Part shown: positions 1-7,912 of the stretch, in pieces
Layout of the letters: each line of letters opens with the position of its first letter
Position numbering within the stretch: position 1 is the stretch's first letter
NCBI GenBank assembly: GCA_902472555.1
Contig: CABROF010000070.1
Coordinates: 1 to 12,974 of the forward strand
Direction: 5' to 3'
Length of the DNA: 12,974 bases
Origin: UMGS1851 sp900555605
GTDB taxonomy: Bacteria; Bacillota; Clostridia; UBA1212; UBA1255
Position numbers and translations under genes: made by a program
Notes under the pieces: model-generated
What the model saw: the letters and a program-made list of their open reading frames with translations, nothing else
Database searches by the model: none
Told to the model about the DNA's origin: nothing

Positions 1-2136
1 GCCGATGGGCACTGTGCCGCGGTAGGACGGCAGCGGGCAGGGCTGCGGGATAATTCCCACCTTTGCATACCCCGGCGCTAAAGGCCGCACGCCTAAATAA
101 CACGCGGCAAACTCATACAGCGCAAAGGCGCTCCAGCCATGGCAGTCGCTGCGCATCGTAACGAAATCCTCCGGCCACGTCGTCAGATGAAGATCCATCA
201 GATCCATAAAAACATCCCATATTTTCAGCGTCGTATGAATCTCGTCATACAGTCCGGTTTCTTCCAGGGCCCGGCACAGAAAATACGATACACAGTACGA
301 CGGCACAGACAGCCGGTGACGATTGGCCAGCATACGCTCCATCAGCGGCCGTTTCTCTTCTTCCGATACAACGGAAGCTAAAACGGCAAAAATCTGGGCA
401 TGCTGACTGGAGGGCGCTCTGCCGGGCGCATCGGAGAATAATCCGCTCTCCGGATCATATGCGTTTGTGCGCACCGCCGCGGCAACGGCCTCTGCCCGTG
501 CCTCATATTCCGCCGCAGTATCCGGTCTTTCGCAGAACCGGTTCAGGCCGGCCGCAGTCCGAAGGCCGTATACATACAGCATATTGTAGAGAATATTAAT
601 TTCTCCCTGCTTCACCGGGCTTCCGGCGTTCCACTCCTTTACCCAATCAAAAAACTGCCAGTATCCCGTATCTCCGAGAAGTCCGTCGCCATTGATGCGG
701 CTCGCATAAAAATATAGCAGCTTATCTACGGCTCCCAAATGAGACTGAATAAAAGGTCTGTCGCCGATATACATCATATAGGTATCCAGCATCAGAATCC
801 AATAAAACGGAAAGCCCGGGATAATCTGCTGGAATTTCGACGGACTGTTGCACGGAAGCAGGCCGTCATATATCTGCGCCTGGGCAAAATCATTGATTGC
901 CTTTCGGGCCAGCCGGCCGTCGCCGCTGATGCACAGCGTGTACCGGATCTCAAGGAACGTATCCATAATATACTGCATCTGCTCATAGTACGGACAATCC
1001 ATATACGTCTCATACATGCAGCGGCACAGCGTTCTCTTGCTGATATGCCAAAGCGCTTCAAACCGTTTATCGTCCGTATGGAAAGACCCCGTGATTTCCA
1101 AGGGATAACCGGTTTTCAGATAATCCGTCTGTTCAAGCACAAAGGGCTGATCCTCCGAGGCGGTGATTTCAACTCTCACCACACGGAAGGAACGGTACAA
1201 AAACGGAATGTATGTCTGCCGCCCCTCATGGGCGGTATAGGTGTCTGCAACGCCGTGGATGATCTGCCCCTCCGGGTCGTCGCGTACGCCCCGGACAAAA
1301 TTCCCATCCTGATTTAAAACGCCGAAGCCCTCGGCATAGACGACTCTGAGTCTGCTCCCGCTGCCGCACCGAAAGGTAAAGCGCGGATACGCACTGACCA
1401 GTCTGCCTGCATCCAATTCCAAAAAGGCGGTCTGACCTGCCGGGACCATCTGTTTTCCGCCGTATTCCCCTATGAGGCCCCCGCTCTGTACCATCCGGCG
1501 AAAGCAGTCCTCTGCTTCATACGGGTACGGAATCGGCCGCGGGTCCGCGGTCCAATAATCCCGCAGCGAACCGATTCCTTCTGTGGGGGGCTTCGGAATC
1601 GTTACTGCAGGCTTCCACAAAGAATCCGGCGTATGCGCATGCACAGGCCGGCTGTCAAATTTCTCTGAAAAGCCGATATATCCATACCTATGCGTTTCCG
1701 GAAACGCATAACCCGGCACCTCTATCGATAAGTATTCCGCGGAGGTGGAAAATCCGAATGCTGTTTCTGCCTCTTCGATCCAAAGGCCGCCGATTCCTTC
1801 TGTAACAATAGAATTCGGCCCCGTCAAAAAATAGATGTTCTTTTGTTTATGATCCGAATACTGAATCACCTGCACAAAGATTTCATTCTCCCCGGTCCGG
1901 AGATACGCGGTGACATCCAGTTCATCCATATACCGGACGCCTCGGGGCGCACGGCAGGGTCCGGTCATAACGCGGCTGCCGTTGATCAGCAGCAGATAAC
2001 GGCTGTCCGCGCAGATCCGCAGGCGGCATACAGGCATCTTTTCCGCCTGCTCCGCAATCAGCACCTTCTTTTTAAAATACACCATCCGCGGATATACCGC
2101 CAGTTCGTTGTCCACCCAAACCCATTCCGCACTCAT
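1..2136 (-). CDS. Alpha-L-rhamnosidase (GH78-like), C-terminus cut by window edge
   Basis: Reading from the ATG at 2136 to the window edge gives 712 codons with no stop, so the C-terminus is missing. The product should release terminal alpha-L-rhamnose from glycans or glycosides. An N-terminal beta-sandwich region (about 1-340) precedes a six-hairpin (alpha/alpha)6 catalytic domain (about 345-680). The hallmark DCPYYEQMQY motif lies at 380-389 and RSDCHGWSA at 662-670. D380, E385 and D392 have the spacing I recall for the GH78 acids D567, E572 and D579 of Bacillus RhaB, and E656 in TTWPED fits the fourth conserved acid. The visible end, RGTVPIG, is where the C-terminal beta domain usually starts, so probably only some tens of residues are lost. 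No signal peptide is visible, so it is probably cytoplasmic. The start overlaps the upstream stop as ATGA, with GAGGAAAA upstream, indicating translational coupling. Family is fairly certain; substrate is unknown. Confidence 0.9.
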   Translation of the reverse strand, partial: MSAEWVWVDNELAVYPRMVYFKKKVLIAEQAEKMPVCRLRICADSRYLLLINGSRVMTGPCRAPRGVRYMDELDVTAYLRTGENEIFVQVIQYSDHKQKNIYFLTGPNSIVTEGIGGLWIEEAETAFGFSTSAEYLSIEVPGYAFPETHRYGYIGFSEKFDSRPVHAHTPDSLWKPAVTIPKPPTEGIGSLRDYWTADPRPIPYPYEAEDCFRRMVQSGGLIGEYGGKQMVPAGQTAFLELDAGRLVSAYPRFTFRCGSGSRLRVVYAEGFGVLNQDGNFVRGVRDDPEGQIIHGVADTYTAHEGRQTYIPFLYRSFRVVRVEITASEDQPFVLEQTDYLKTGYPLEITGSFHTDDKRFEALWHISKRTLCRCMYETYMDCPYYEQMQYIMDTFLEIRYTLCISGDGRLARKAINDFAQAQIYDGLLPCNSPSKFQQIIPGFPFYWILMLDTYMMYIGDRPFIQSHLGAVDKLLYFYASRINGDGLLGDTGYWQFFDWVKEWNAGSPVKQGEINILYNMLYVYGLRTAAGLNRFCERPDTAAEYEARAEAVAAAVRTNAYDPESGLFSDAPGRAPSSQHAQIFAVLASVVSEEEKRPLMERMLANRHRLSVPSYCVSYFLCRALEETGLYDEIHTTLKIWDVFMDLMDLHLTTWPEDFVTMRSDCHGWSAFALYEFAACYLGVRPLAPGYAKVGIIPQPCPLPSYRGTVPIG

Positions 2137-4202
2137 ACACGTCTTTTCCTCGCTCTGTATTGATATATGATGATGACCGCAGCAGCAGCGGCAATTACCC
2201 CGCCGGATACAGCCAATAAGGCGATCTCCATACCAGACATCTCAGGCTTTCCGGTCCGATCCTTTTCGGGTGTCTGAAAATAGTCTTCGATCCGCGATCT
2301 GACCGCAGAATAAGAATAGGTGAGGCGGCCCAAGGGTACGGCGCAGCCGGAAACGTAATAATCCATAATATCCGCTTCCTGTTCCACACTGTCAGCTGCT
2401 TTGAAGTCAATCCAGAAATCCTCCGCAGTAATTCCCACGGCTTCAAAGGGCACCGCAATCTGCATGACATTGCCCTGTACGGAATAAGGTACATGCTGCA
2501 CGCTCTCGAATACATACGCGCCATCTTCACTGACCCGCTCCAGCGACGTCAGCGTATCGGAAACAGGTGCACGGTTCAGCACATAATGAAATCCCTCCCA
2601 TGCCGCAGATGCCGTTTTTTGATTATCCCTTCCGCGCACGGAAAGAAAGAGGTTCATCCAATTCGACGCCTGGTCCTTCCGGGGACGGATGTCCGCTTCT
2701 GTCTGAAGGTAAAAATAAAGATATGCATCGTCGTGGGTTACGCGGATCTCCGTAATAAAGTTCTCCGCGGCAGCCTGCGTATAGCGGAGCGCAGGGCTGG
2801 CGCCGATATAATCCCTGGCCGTATTTTTCACCGCAATATTATAAAATACATTCGCATTGCTGTCGGTAAACGCCCATTGCTCCGCACTGCCACTGACATC
2901 GATGCTTTTGCTTTCAGGAAGTGTGTAATTCACATCCTGCAGGACCTTTCCCTTGTATTTTCGGATACCATCCACCATCTGCAGATAGTAATTGTCTCCG
3001 TAGCCCTGACGCGTATAATCCTCCGGATCCGCGGACGCGTAATCCCGGTCCTTTGTCATTTCAATATCCCGGGACCATTCGGTATTAAACGTATCGATCC
3101 AGCCGTAGCCCTCTGCACTCTTCTGGGCAATCCATTCATTCCAGCCCGTGATAAAGATCATCTGCGGGTCCGCTGCAATGGCATATTCCCATTGCTCCTG
3201 AAAATTTCTTCCCTCCAGAATATGCTGAACAATCCCGTTTTCCGGGGTCTCGGCAGAATATCCCCGTCCATAATACCCCTCCTTTGCGCTCTTCGGAACC
3301 GTTGCGCCGTAGCTGCACGGACCGGAAAATTGACAGACGGAAACATTGATTAAATTCGTATACAGATCCTGCGGTTTCGAAAGATTCATATAGGGAAAGC
3401 CCATTTCCTGCTTCTCCTCTAAAGGCCACTGCGGCGGCCGGATATAGAAGAAGTCCTGCAGCGCCGCGGCCACCTCCTCCGCCTTGGCAATAATCAGCGG
3501 TTTATCGTACGGGCCGTAGAACCAGAGCTCCGAATAAAGATTTTTTCTGTACAGCGTCGTATACAAATGCTGTACGGCCGCGCCGCTGGCCGTATTGGTG
3601 TAAAACACAATTTGCGGCACTTTCCAGCCCGCCAGCCGATATTCCTCCAGTGCGGCCAAAATTTCAGGCCACACTTTGTTGTAATAGATGCCGTTGGTAA
3701 CGTCAAATACAAGGAAATCAATATCGGCGGCGATAAACAGTTCGATATGCTTTCTGATAACATACGGGTCCGCGCTGTTATAATAGCCGTACAGCGGTTC
3801 GTTGAAAAAGTATGTCACGACATTGGGATATACCTCCGAATTTGTGTCGAGGAGTTCCCGGAGCGGCGCTTTCCGCAGAATATCGGTAATATCATATACT
3901 GTTTCCTGATTCTGCTGGCCGAGCCATAAAAAGTAGAACAAGCCCACATATTTTTCCTCTTGGTAACCGGAGATAGGCGTCAAGCTCCGCCCTAACGCAT
4001 CGGTTCCGGTAATTGCCGCCGTACTTTTTCTATTTTGGCTTACGGCGGAGCTGTTTTCGGCAGCAGGAATTGATTGCGCGGCAATGCTTCTGCTTTGTGC
4101 GGATAATAGGCAGCCGATCAGTACCGTCAAAAGAATCGATAAGAAAAGACACAGCCTTTTTGTACGGTTCTGCCCAAACGCACCGATTTTGTCAGATTTC
4201 AT
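2133..4202 (-). CDS. Surface-anchored GH71/GH99-like protein with CBM9-like domain (paralogue A-surface)
   Basis: A 689-residue predicted extracytoplasmic enzyme. Basic residues then a hydrophobic stretch (17-33) form an export signal. A barrel-like domain (about 84-420) follows, with YVGLFYFLW, YFFNEPLYGYYN (131-142), a GWNEW motif (353-357, E356) and DTFNTEWSRDIEMTK (370-384). A CBM9-like beta domain spans about 433-630 (NWMNLFL, GNVMQIAVPFEAVG, DIMDYYVSG). The end is a transmembrane helix (about 657-681) with the basic tail RARKRRV, so the protein should be held on the outer face of the membrane. The start at 4202 is chosen because AGAGGAGG lies nine bases upstream and the signal peptide begins there; a longer in-frame start at 4340 would bury it. 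The gene overlaps the preceding stop by 11 bases and shares ATGA with the rhamnosidase, so it is mid-operon. The barrel family is assigned by motif resemblance only; a WbsX-like glycan enzyme is the alternative. LIGC at 28-31 resembles a lipobox but is followed by more hydrophobic residues. Confidence 0.82.
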   Translation of the reverse strand: MKSDKIGAFGQNRTKRLCLFLSILLTVLIGCLLSAQSRSIAAQSIPAAENSSAVSQNRKSTAAITGTDALGRSLTPISGYQEEKYVGLFYFLWLGQQNQETVYDITDILRKAPLRELLDTNSEVYPNVVTYFFNEPLYGYYNSADPYVIRKHIELFIAADIDFLVFDVTNGIYYNKVWPEILAALEEYRLAGWKVPQIVFYTNTASGAAVQHLYTTLYRKNLYSELWFYGPYDKPLIIAKAEEVAAALQDFFYIRPPQWPLEEKQEMGFPYMNLSKPQDLYTNLINVSVCQFSGPCSYGATVPKSAKEGYYGRGYSAETPENGIVQHILEGRNFQEQWEYAIAADPQMIFITGWNEWIAQKSAEGYGWIDTFNTEWSRDIEMTKDRDYASADPEDYTRQGYGDNYYLQMVDGIRKYKGKVLQDVNYTLPESKSIDVSGSAEQWAFTDSNANVFYNIAVKNTARDYIGASPALRYTQAAAENFITEIRVTHDDAYLYFYLQTEADIRPRKDQASNWMNLFLSVRGRDNQKTASAAWEGFHYVLNRAPVSDTLTSLERVSEDGAYVFESVQHVPYSVQGNVMQIAVPFEAVGITAEDFWIDFKAADSVEQEADIMDYYVSGCAVPLGRLTYSYSAVRSRIEDYFQTPEKDRTGKPEMSGMEIALLAVSGGVIAAAAAVIIIYQYRARKRRV

Positions 4203-5967
4203 CACAGTCAGCCTCCTCTCGGTATTTTCCCGCAAACACATACGACAGCCTTCCCGGCGGTACCGCGTCTCCGGACACATAATAATCCAAAATATCATCC
4301 TCCCGTATAATGCTGTCGGAAACCTTAAAGTGCAGAACAAACGGTTCCTTCCCGATTCCGAGTACAGATTTCTCGATTTTCATCTGCAGCACATTGCCCG
4401 CTGCGCTGTATTCGGCTCTGCCGACAGAAACAAACGAAAATACGCCGTCGGAGGCAGGCCGCTCTACCAAGGAAATACCGGGCCCGGCAAACCGCCGGTT
4501 TACGGTAAAATGATACGTCTCCCAGGCCGGTCCATCGCAGCCTTCTATATGAATCCAAAGATTCATCCAATTGGTCTGTCCGGGCCGCGGGCCTGAAAGC
4601 GGACGGTCCGTGCGCATGTAAAAAAAGAGCGCCTGCGCATCCTGTGCAATTCGGATCTCCCGAATAAAGTTTTCCGGCGCCGGAAGCGTATAGCGCAGCA
4701 GCGGACTGGCGCCGATATAATCCCTGGCGGGTTTTGCCACAGCGATATTTTCGTATCTATCCGATACGGTCTCCCATTGCTCCGGCGCCCCGTAAATATC
4801 GATGGTCTGAAAACAGCGGCCGCCATCTTCAGCCTGCTCCGGGGCTGCCGCTCCGGAGGTCCGTCCCAGCCGGTACCGCCGGATTCCGCCGGCCATCTGC
4901 AAATAATAACAATCTCCGTATCCCTGCATGGAATAATCATTGACATTCGCCGAGGCATAGCAGGGCGCCTTTGTCATTTCAATGTCCCGCGACCATTCCG
5001 TATCAAACGTATCGATCCAACCGTAGCCTTCCGCGCTCTTTTGCGCAATCCACTCATTCCAGCCTGTAATAAACACAATATCCGGATCAGCAGCAAGGGC
5101 GTTTTCCCATTGCTCCTGAAAATTTCTGCCTTCCTCAATATTTCGTACATTTCCCGACTCCGGCGTATGCAGCGAATATCCTCTCCCGTAGAATTGATCT
5201 GCTGCTGTCAGCTGTTTCGTCTTTCCAAAGCTGCAGGGACCCGCAAATTGGCTAACGGACACGTTCATCAGATCCGTATATAGGTCCTGGGGCTTTGCGA
5301 TGTTCATATAGGGAAATCCGTCCTCCTGTTTTTCCTCCAGAGGCCACTGCGGCGGCCGAATATGAAAGAAATCCGCCAGCTCCGACGGAAGCCCGTTTTT
5401 ATCCGCAATGATCAGCGGCTTGTCATAGGGGCCCCGGAACCAAAGCTCCGGATACAGATTTCTCCCGTATATCGCATCATAAAAATGACGGACAGTCTGC
5501 TGAGAATGCGAATTTGTAAAAAATACGAATTGCGGCGCTTTCCATCCCGCTGTCCGGTATTCCTCCAGAAGCGCCAGCAGCAGCGGCCAGACCTGATCGT
5601 AATAGATTCCATTTGTAACATCAAACGCTAAAAAGTCAATATCCGCCGCGATCAAAAGCTCAACGTGCTTTCTCAGCACCCAAGGATCCGCCATATTATA
5701 ATATCCGAACAGCGGCTCGTTAAAAAAATACGTATCCACATTGGGATACGCTTCCGACGCCGTATCCAGCAGCGCCTCCTGCGTATCCCGCCGTAAAATA
5801 TCCGTAATATCATATACGCTCTTCTGATTCTGCTGCCCGAGCCATAAAAAATAGAACAGACCCACAAAGCCTTGTTTTTCAGGCCTGTTGGGGCCGCAGA
5901 CCGGAAGTCTGCGGCCGAAACGATCTGCACCCGTAAGCCTGCATAACATATTCTGATGTTTATTCAT
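4192..5967 (-). CDS. Cytoplasmic GH71/GH99-like protein with CBM9-like domain (paralogue A-cytoplasmic)
   Basis: A 591-residue protein with the same two domains as its downstream neighbour but no signal peptide and no C-terminal helix, so probably intracellular. The barrel-like part covers about 34-365 (FVGLFYFLWLGQQ, YFFNEPLFGYYN at 80-91, GWNEW at 302-306 with E305, DTFDTEWSRDIEMTK from 319). The CBM9-like part covers about 387-578 (NWMNLW, GNVLQMKIEKSVLGI, DILDYYVSGDAVP). It begins 59 bases after the triple-repeat wall protein, with no clear terminator between, and its end overlaps the start of the surface copy. The ribosome site before the ATG is weak (GGTGAT), which fits dependence on upstream translation. 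A perfect 10-base inverted repeat lies inside the first 80 bases of the gene. It may act on imported oligosaccharides. Activity and substrate cannot be read from sequence. Confidence 0.82.
   Translation of the reverse strand: MNKHQNMLCRLTGADRFGRRLPVCGPNRPEKQGFVGLFYFLWLGQQNQKSVYDITDILRRDTQEALLDTASEAYPNVDTYFFNEPLFGYYNMADPWVLRKHVELLIAADIDFLAFDVTNGIYYDQVWPLLLALLEEYRTAGWKAPQFVFFTNSHSQQTVRHFYDAIYGRNLYPELWFRGPYDKPLIIADKNGLPSELADFFHIRPPQWPLEEKQEDGFPYMNIAKPQDLYTDLMNVSVSQFAGPCSFGKTKQLTAADQFYGRGYSLHTPESGNVRNIEEGRNFQEQWENALAADPDIVFITGWNEWIAQKSAEGYGWIDTFDTEWSRDIEMTKAPCYASANVNDYSMQGYGDCYYLQMAGGIRRYRLGRTSGAAAPEQAEDGGRCFQTIDIYGAPEQWETVSDRYENIAVAKPARDYIGASPLLRYTLPAPENFIREIRIAQDAQALFFYMRTDRPLSGPRPGQTNWMNLWIHIEGCDGPAWETYHFTVNRRFAGPGISLVERPASDGVFSFVSVGRAEYSAAGNVLQMKIEKSVLGIGKEPFVLHFKVSDSIIREDDILDYYVSGDAVPPGRLSYVFAGKYREEADCDEI
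4212..4219 (-). promoter_or_regulatory. Ribosome binding site that fixes the start of surface paralogue A
   Basis: AGAGGAGG ends nine bases before the ATG at 4202, within the last codons of the preceding gene. It supports a start 46 codons inside the longest frame and implies that ribosomes finishing the upstream gene can re-initiate here. Confidence 0.85.
5892..5916. repeat. Strong hairpin inside the start of cytoplasmic paralogue A
   Basis: GGCCGCAGAC and its exact complement make a 10-base GC-rich stem with a 5-base loop. It lies about 50-75 bases into the coding sequence, in the variable N-terminal stretch before the conserved domain. It may slow ribosomes or cause partial transcription stop inside the operon. 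Confidence 0.6.
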
Positions 5968-6026
5968 TCAAAATCACCGTGCCAGCCTCTGCCTCCGCAA
6001 AGGCTTCCTTTCATGGGGAAGACATC

Positions 6027-7748
6027 TTATTGCGCGGAAATCCGCCGCCGTTTCCGAAGAATGAATCCATACAGTACGCCTGCCGTCGTCAGGCCGAAGG
6101 CCATCGCAAACAGCGCCGTGCAGTCACCTGTAACCGGAATTTCAACCGTGCCGTAAACGGCAATATCAGACACCTCATATGCACAGCCGGAAGAAAGGAA
6201 CCCGAGATTCTGATCATGGCCTGCGGTAAAGCATTCCAAGGCTTCCGGAATTTCTACGGTAAGCGCGAGTTTTCCGTCGAGCCACAGTGTGACCTTCAAT
6301 CCCTCTTTTTCCACTTTAAAATCAAATTCCGTTCCCTTTGATAATCTAAGCCCGATACCGTCCATCAGATCCTTCATATTATCGTCCTTGAACTCTACCC
6401 GGACATCCCAATCCTTTGTAATCACCAGCTGGCAGTTCTTTCCGCTTTCCGGATCTGCGCCGATAATAAGCCGGATGCCGTGATAAGGCTCGGTACCGAT
6501 ATCTGTAATCTTCACATGTCCTTCATATATGTAATGATCCGTAAGGCCCGGAATCGTAAGCATGGAACGATTGATATCCGATACAGAGGCGCTTGTGATG
6601 CTGCCGCCTGTATAAAGGTTCTCCCGAGTTTCACCGGGATCCGTTTCCTTCGGCGGATCTATCGGGTCGGTCTCTGCCGGAGGCGTGATATCATTCCGGT
6701 ATACCGCAAGATTGCTGGCTTCAAAATGGCAGTCAGAGGACTGGAAGCCAAGATTGGAGGCGCTGCCCTCCGTAAATGCATCCAATGCTTCCGGAACCAG
6801 AATGGAAACTACAAATTCTCCATTCATCAGATAAGTCAGCCGCTGCCCCTCCCGGATGATTTCAAAATCAAACTCATAGCCGGCTGTCAGCGGGGTGGTA
6901 TTAAATTGCATGCTCATGCTATCTCCCTTAAAATCAAACGCGGTTCCTGCCGCCATGGCTACGATATTTGTCATCATTTCCTCTGAATCATAGCCGTTGA
7001 TAAATCGCACGCCGTTCCATCCGTTTCCTGCCATGGATATAATTTTGATATGACCTTTAAACGTATAGTTTTTTGTCAGCTCCGGAATATTCAGCATCGT
7101 AACATTGGTCGTTTCGCTTCCATTTGTTACAGTACCGCCCGTATAAAGATTCGGACCTGGTTTCGCCTCTGCTGCCTCCGCGCATTGTACCGAAATTTCC
7201 GAAACCTCAAATCTGCAGCCGGAGCTGGTAAAGCCTAAATTCCGGTTGTTTCCCTGCACAAACGCATCATATTCGCCGTCATCCGGGATTTCGAGCTCCA
7301 GAATCAATGCCTCATCCATATAAAAGGTTACCTTCTGTCCGGCTCTGATAATTTTAAAAGAAAAGATCAGGCCATCGCTCAGTGCCGGAGACTGCTCGAT
7401 AATTTCCGTTCCATTGATGTTATTTTTGCCTTTGAACTCAATCCGCGTCCCGATCTCTTTTGTTACTACGAGCTCACTGCTGCTGCTTCCGTCAGAGCCG
7501 ATTACAAATCGGATTCCGTTATAGCCCTTTGGCCCGATCTCCACAATTTTCACCTTGCCCTGAAAGGTAAAATTCTTCGTCAGTCCCGGAACCGAGATCA
7601 ACTGGGTATGTGAGTCTGCAATTTCATTCTGTGTGACCGTGCCGCCGGTATAGAGATTCTCCTCTGCCGCGGACACTGCCGCGATGCCGGTGAGCAGGCA
7701 GAGCGCCAGTAGCAGGGCGCCGGTCTTTTTCATAAGCTTTTGAAGCAT
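6027..7748 (-). CDS. Wall-anchored protein with three jelly-roll-like repeats and IPVTGD sorting signal
   Basis: A 573-residue surface protein. Residues 1-28 are a signal peptide (KKTGALLLALCLLTGIAAVSA). Three homologous repeats of about 155-160 residues follow at about 30-189, 199-352 and 376-533. Each opens with NLYTGG, carries a GxxIRF/L segment near residue 48 and an FxFKIxxxGQxVTxxxDG-like strand, and closes with NLGFxSSxCxFExS. A proline/TDP-rich linker (353-375) separates repeats 2 and 3. The end has IPVTGD (537-542), a hydrophobic helix and RKRRR, the layout of a sortase substrate. The all-beta pattern resembles LamG/concanavalin-like folds, so glycan binding is likely, but I see no catalytic motif and do not recognise a named family. 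The start at 7748 has AGGAGG eight bases upstream; the frame stays open to 7922 but that would add 58 residues before the signal peptide. It is the first gene of the operon and is divergent from the AraC regulator. Confidence 0.85.
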   Translation of the reverse strand: MLQKLMKKTGALLLALCLLTGIAAVSAAEENLYTGGTVTQNEIADSHTQLISVPGLTKNFTFQGKVKIVEIGPKGYNGIRFVIGSDGSSSSELVVTKEIGTRIEFKGKNNINGTEIIEQSPALSDGLIFSFKIIRAGQKVTFYMDEALILELEIPDDGEYDAFVQGNNRNLGFTSSGCRFEVSEISVQCAEAAEAKPGPNLYTGGTVTNGSETTNVTMLNIPELTKNYTFKGHIKIISMAGNGWNGVRFINGYDSEEMMTNIVAMAAGTAFDFKGDSMSMQFNTTPLTAGYEFDFEIIREGQRLTYLMNGEFVVSILVPEALDAFTEGSASNLGFQSSDCHFEASNLAVYRNDITPPAETDPIDPPKETDPGETRENLYTGGSITSASVSDINRSMLTIPGLTDHYIYEGHVKITDIGTEPYHGIRLIIGADPESGKNCQLVITKDWDVRVEFKDDNMKDLMDGIGLRLSKGTEFDFKVEKEGLKVTLWLDGKLALTVEIPEALECFTAGHDQNLGFLSSGCAYEVSDIAVYGTVEIPVTGDCTALFAMAFGLTTAGVLYGFILRKRRRISAQ

Positions 7749-7756
7749 TCTGAATT

Positions 7757-7762
7757 CCTCCT
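7757..7762 (-). promoter_or_regulatory. Ribosome binding site that fixes the wall-protein start
   Basis: AGGAGG lies eight bases before the ATG at 7748. It places the signal peptide at the very N-terminus and argues against the longer frame that stays open up to 7922. Confidence 0.85.
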
Positions 7763-7798
7763 GTCTGAAAATGGTTTTTTGAAACCTGGTATATTTGT

Positions 7799-7806
7799 AG
7801 TATAAC
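7799..7806 (-). promoter_or_regulatory. Candidate extended -10 promoter of the wall-protein operon
   Basis: On the minus strand TGT precedes TATACT (7804-7799), an extended -10 element. The hexamer at the -35 position is poor, as expected for an activator-dependent promoter. Transcription would start near 7792, about 45 bases before the ATG at 7748. This is the best candidate I see, but unproven. Confidence 0.45.
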
Positions 7807-7819
7807 ATTGCGGAGAGCG

Positions 7820-7828
7820 TGATATAAT
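7820..7828 (+). promoter_or_regulatory. Second candidate plus-strand extended -10 element upstream of AraC
   Basis: TGATATAAT is a consensus extended -10 element reading toward the AraC gene, with a poor -35. It sits in the place where the leftward promoter would have its -35, so the two would exclude each other. It could give a longer AraC transcript or be fortuitous in AT-rich DNA. Confidence 0.3.
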
Positions 7829-7882
7829 ACATTCCGTCATCACAAATCAGACATTTTTTGACCTCCGGCTTCAGATTCATTC

Positions 7883-7912
7883 TTGACACAGCTTTCAGGC
7901 TGCCTATATAAT
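7883..7912 (+). promoter_or_regulatory. Predicted sigma-70-type promoter of the AraC gene
   Basis: TTGACA at 7883-7888 is followed after 18 bases by TATAAT at 7907-7912; TATATA at a 16-base spacing overlaps it. Both hexamers match consensus. Transcription would start near 7920, giving a leader of about 45 bases before the AraC ATG. Confidence 0.75.

Noticed and set aside
739..1317. Plus-strand open frame of 192 codons at the left end
   Set aside because: The minus strand here encodes the rhamnosidase catalytic domain with all its motifs, so this frame is a shadow.
2493..3353. Plus-strand open frame of 286 codons inside surface paralogue A
   Set aside because: Antisense to a conserved two-domain protein, no domain signature, and similar shadow frames occur at the matching place in the other paralogues.
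4110..4121. Lipobox-like LIGC in surface paralogue A
   Set aside because: The cysteine lies inside the hydrophobic stretch and is followed by LL, and the protein already has a C-terminal membrane anchor; an ordinary signal peptide is more likely.
4203..4340. N-terminal extension of surface paralogue A by 46 residues
   Set aside because: It lies wholly within the preceding gene, would bury the export signal, and a strong ribosome site supports the start at 4202.
5968..6026. Possible terminator between the wall protein and cytoplasmic paralogue A
   Set aside because: Only 4-5 base imperfect stems and no T-run were seen, so read-through is the simpler reading.
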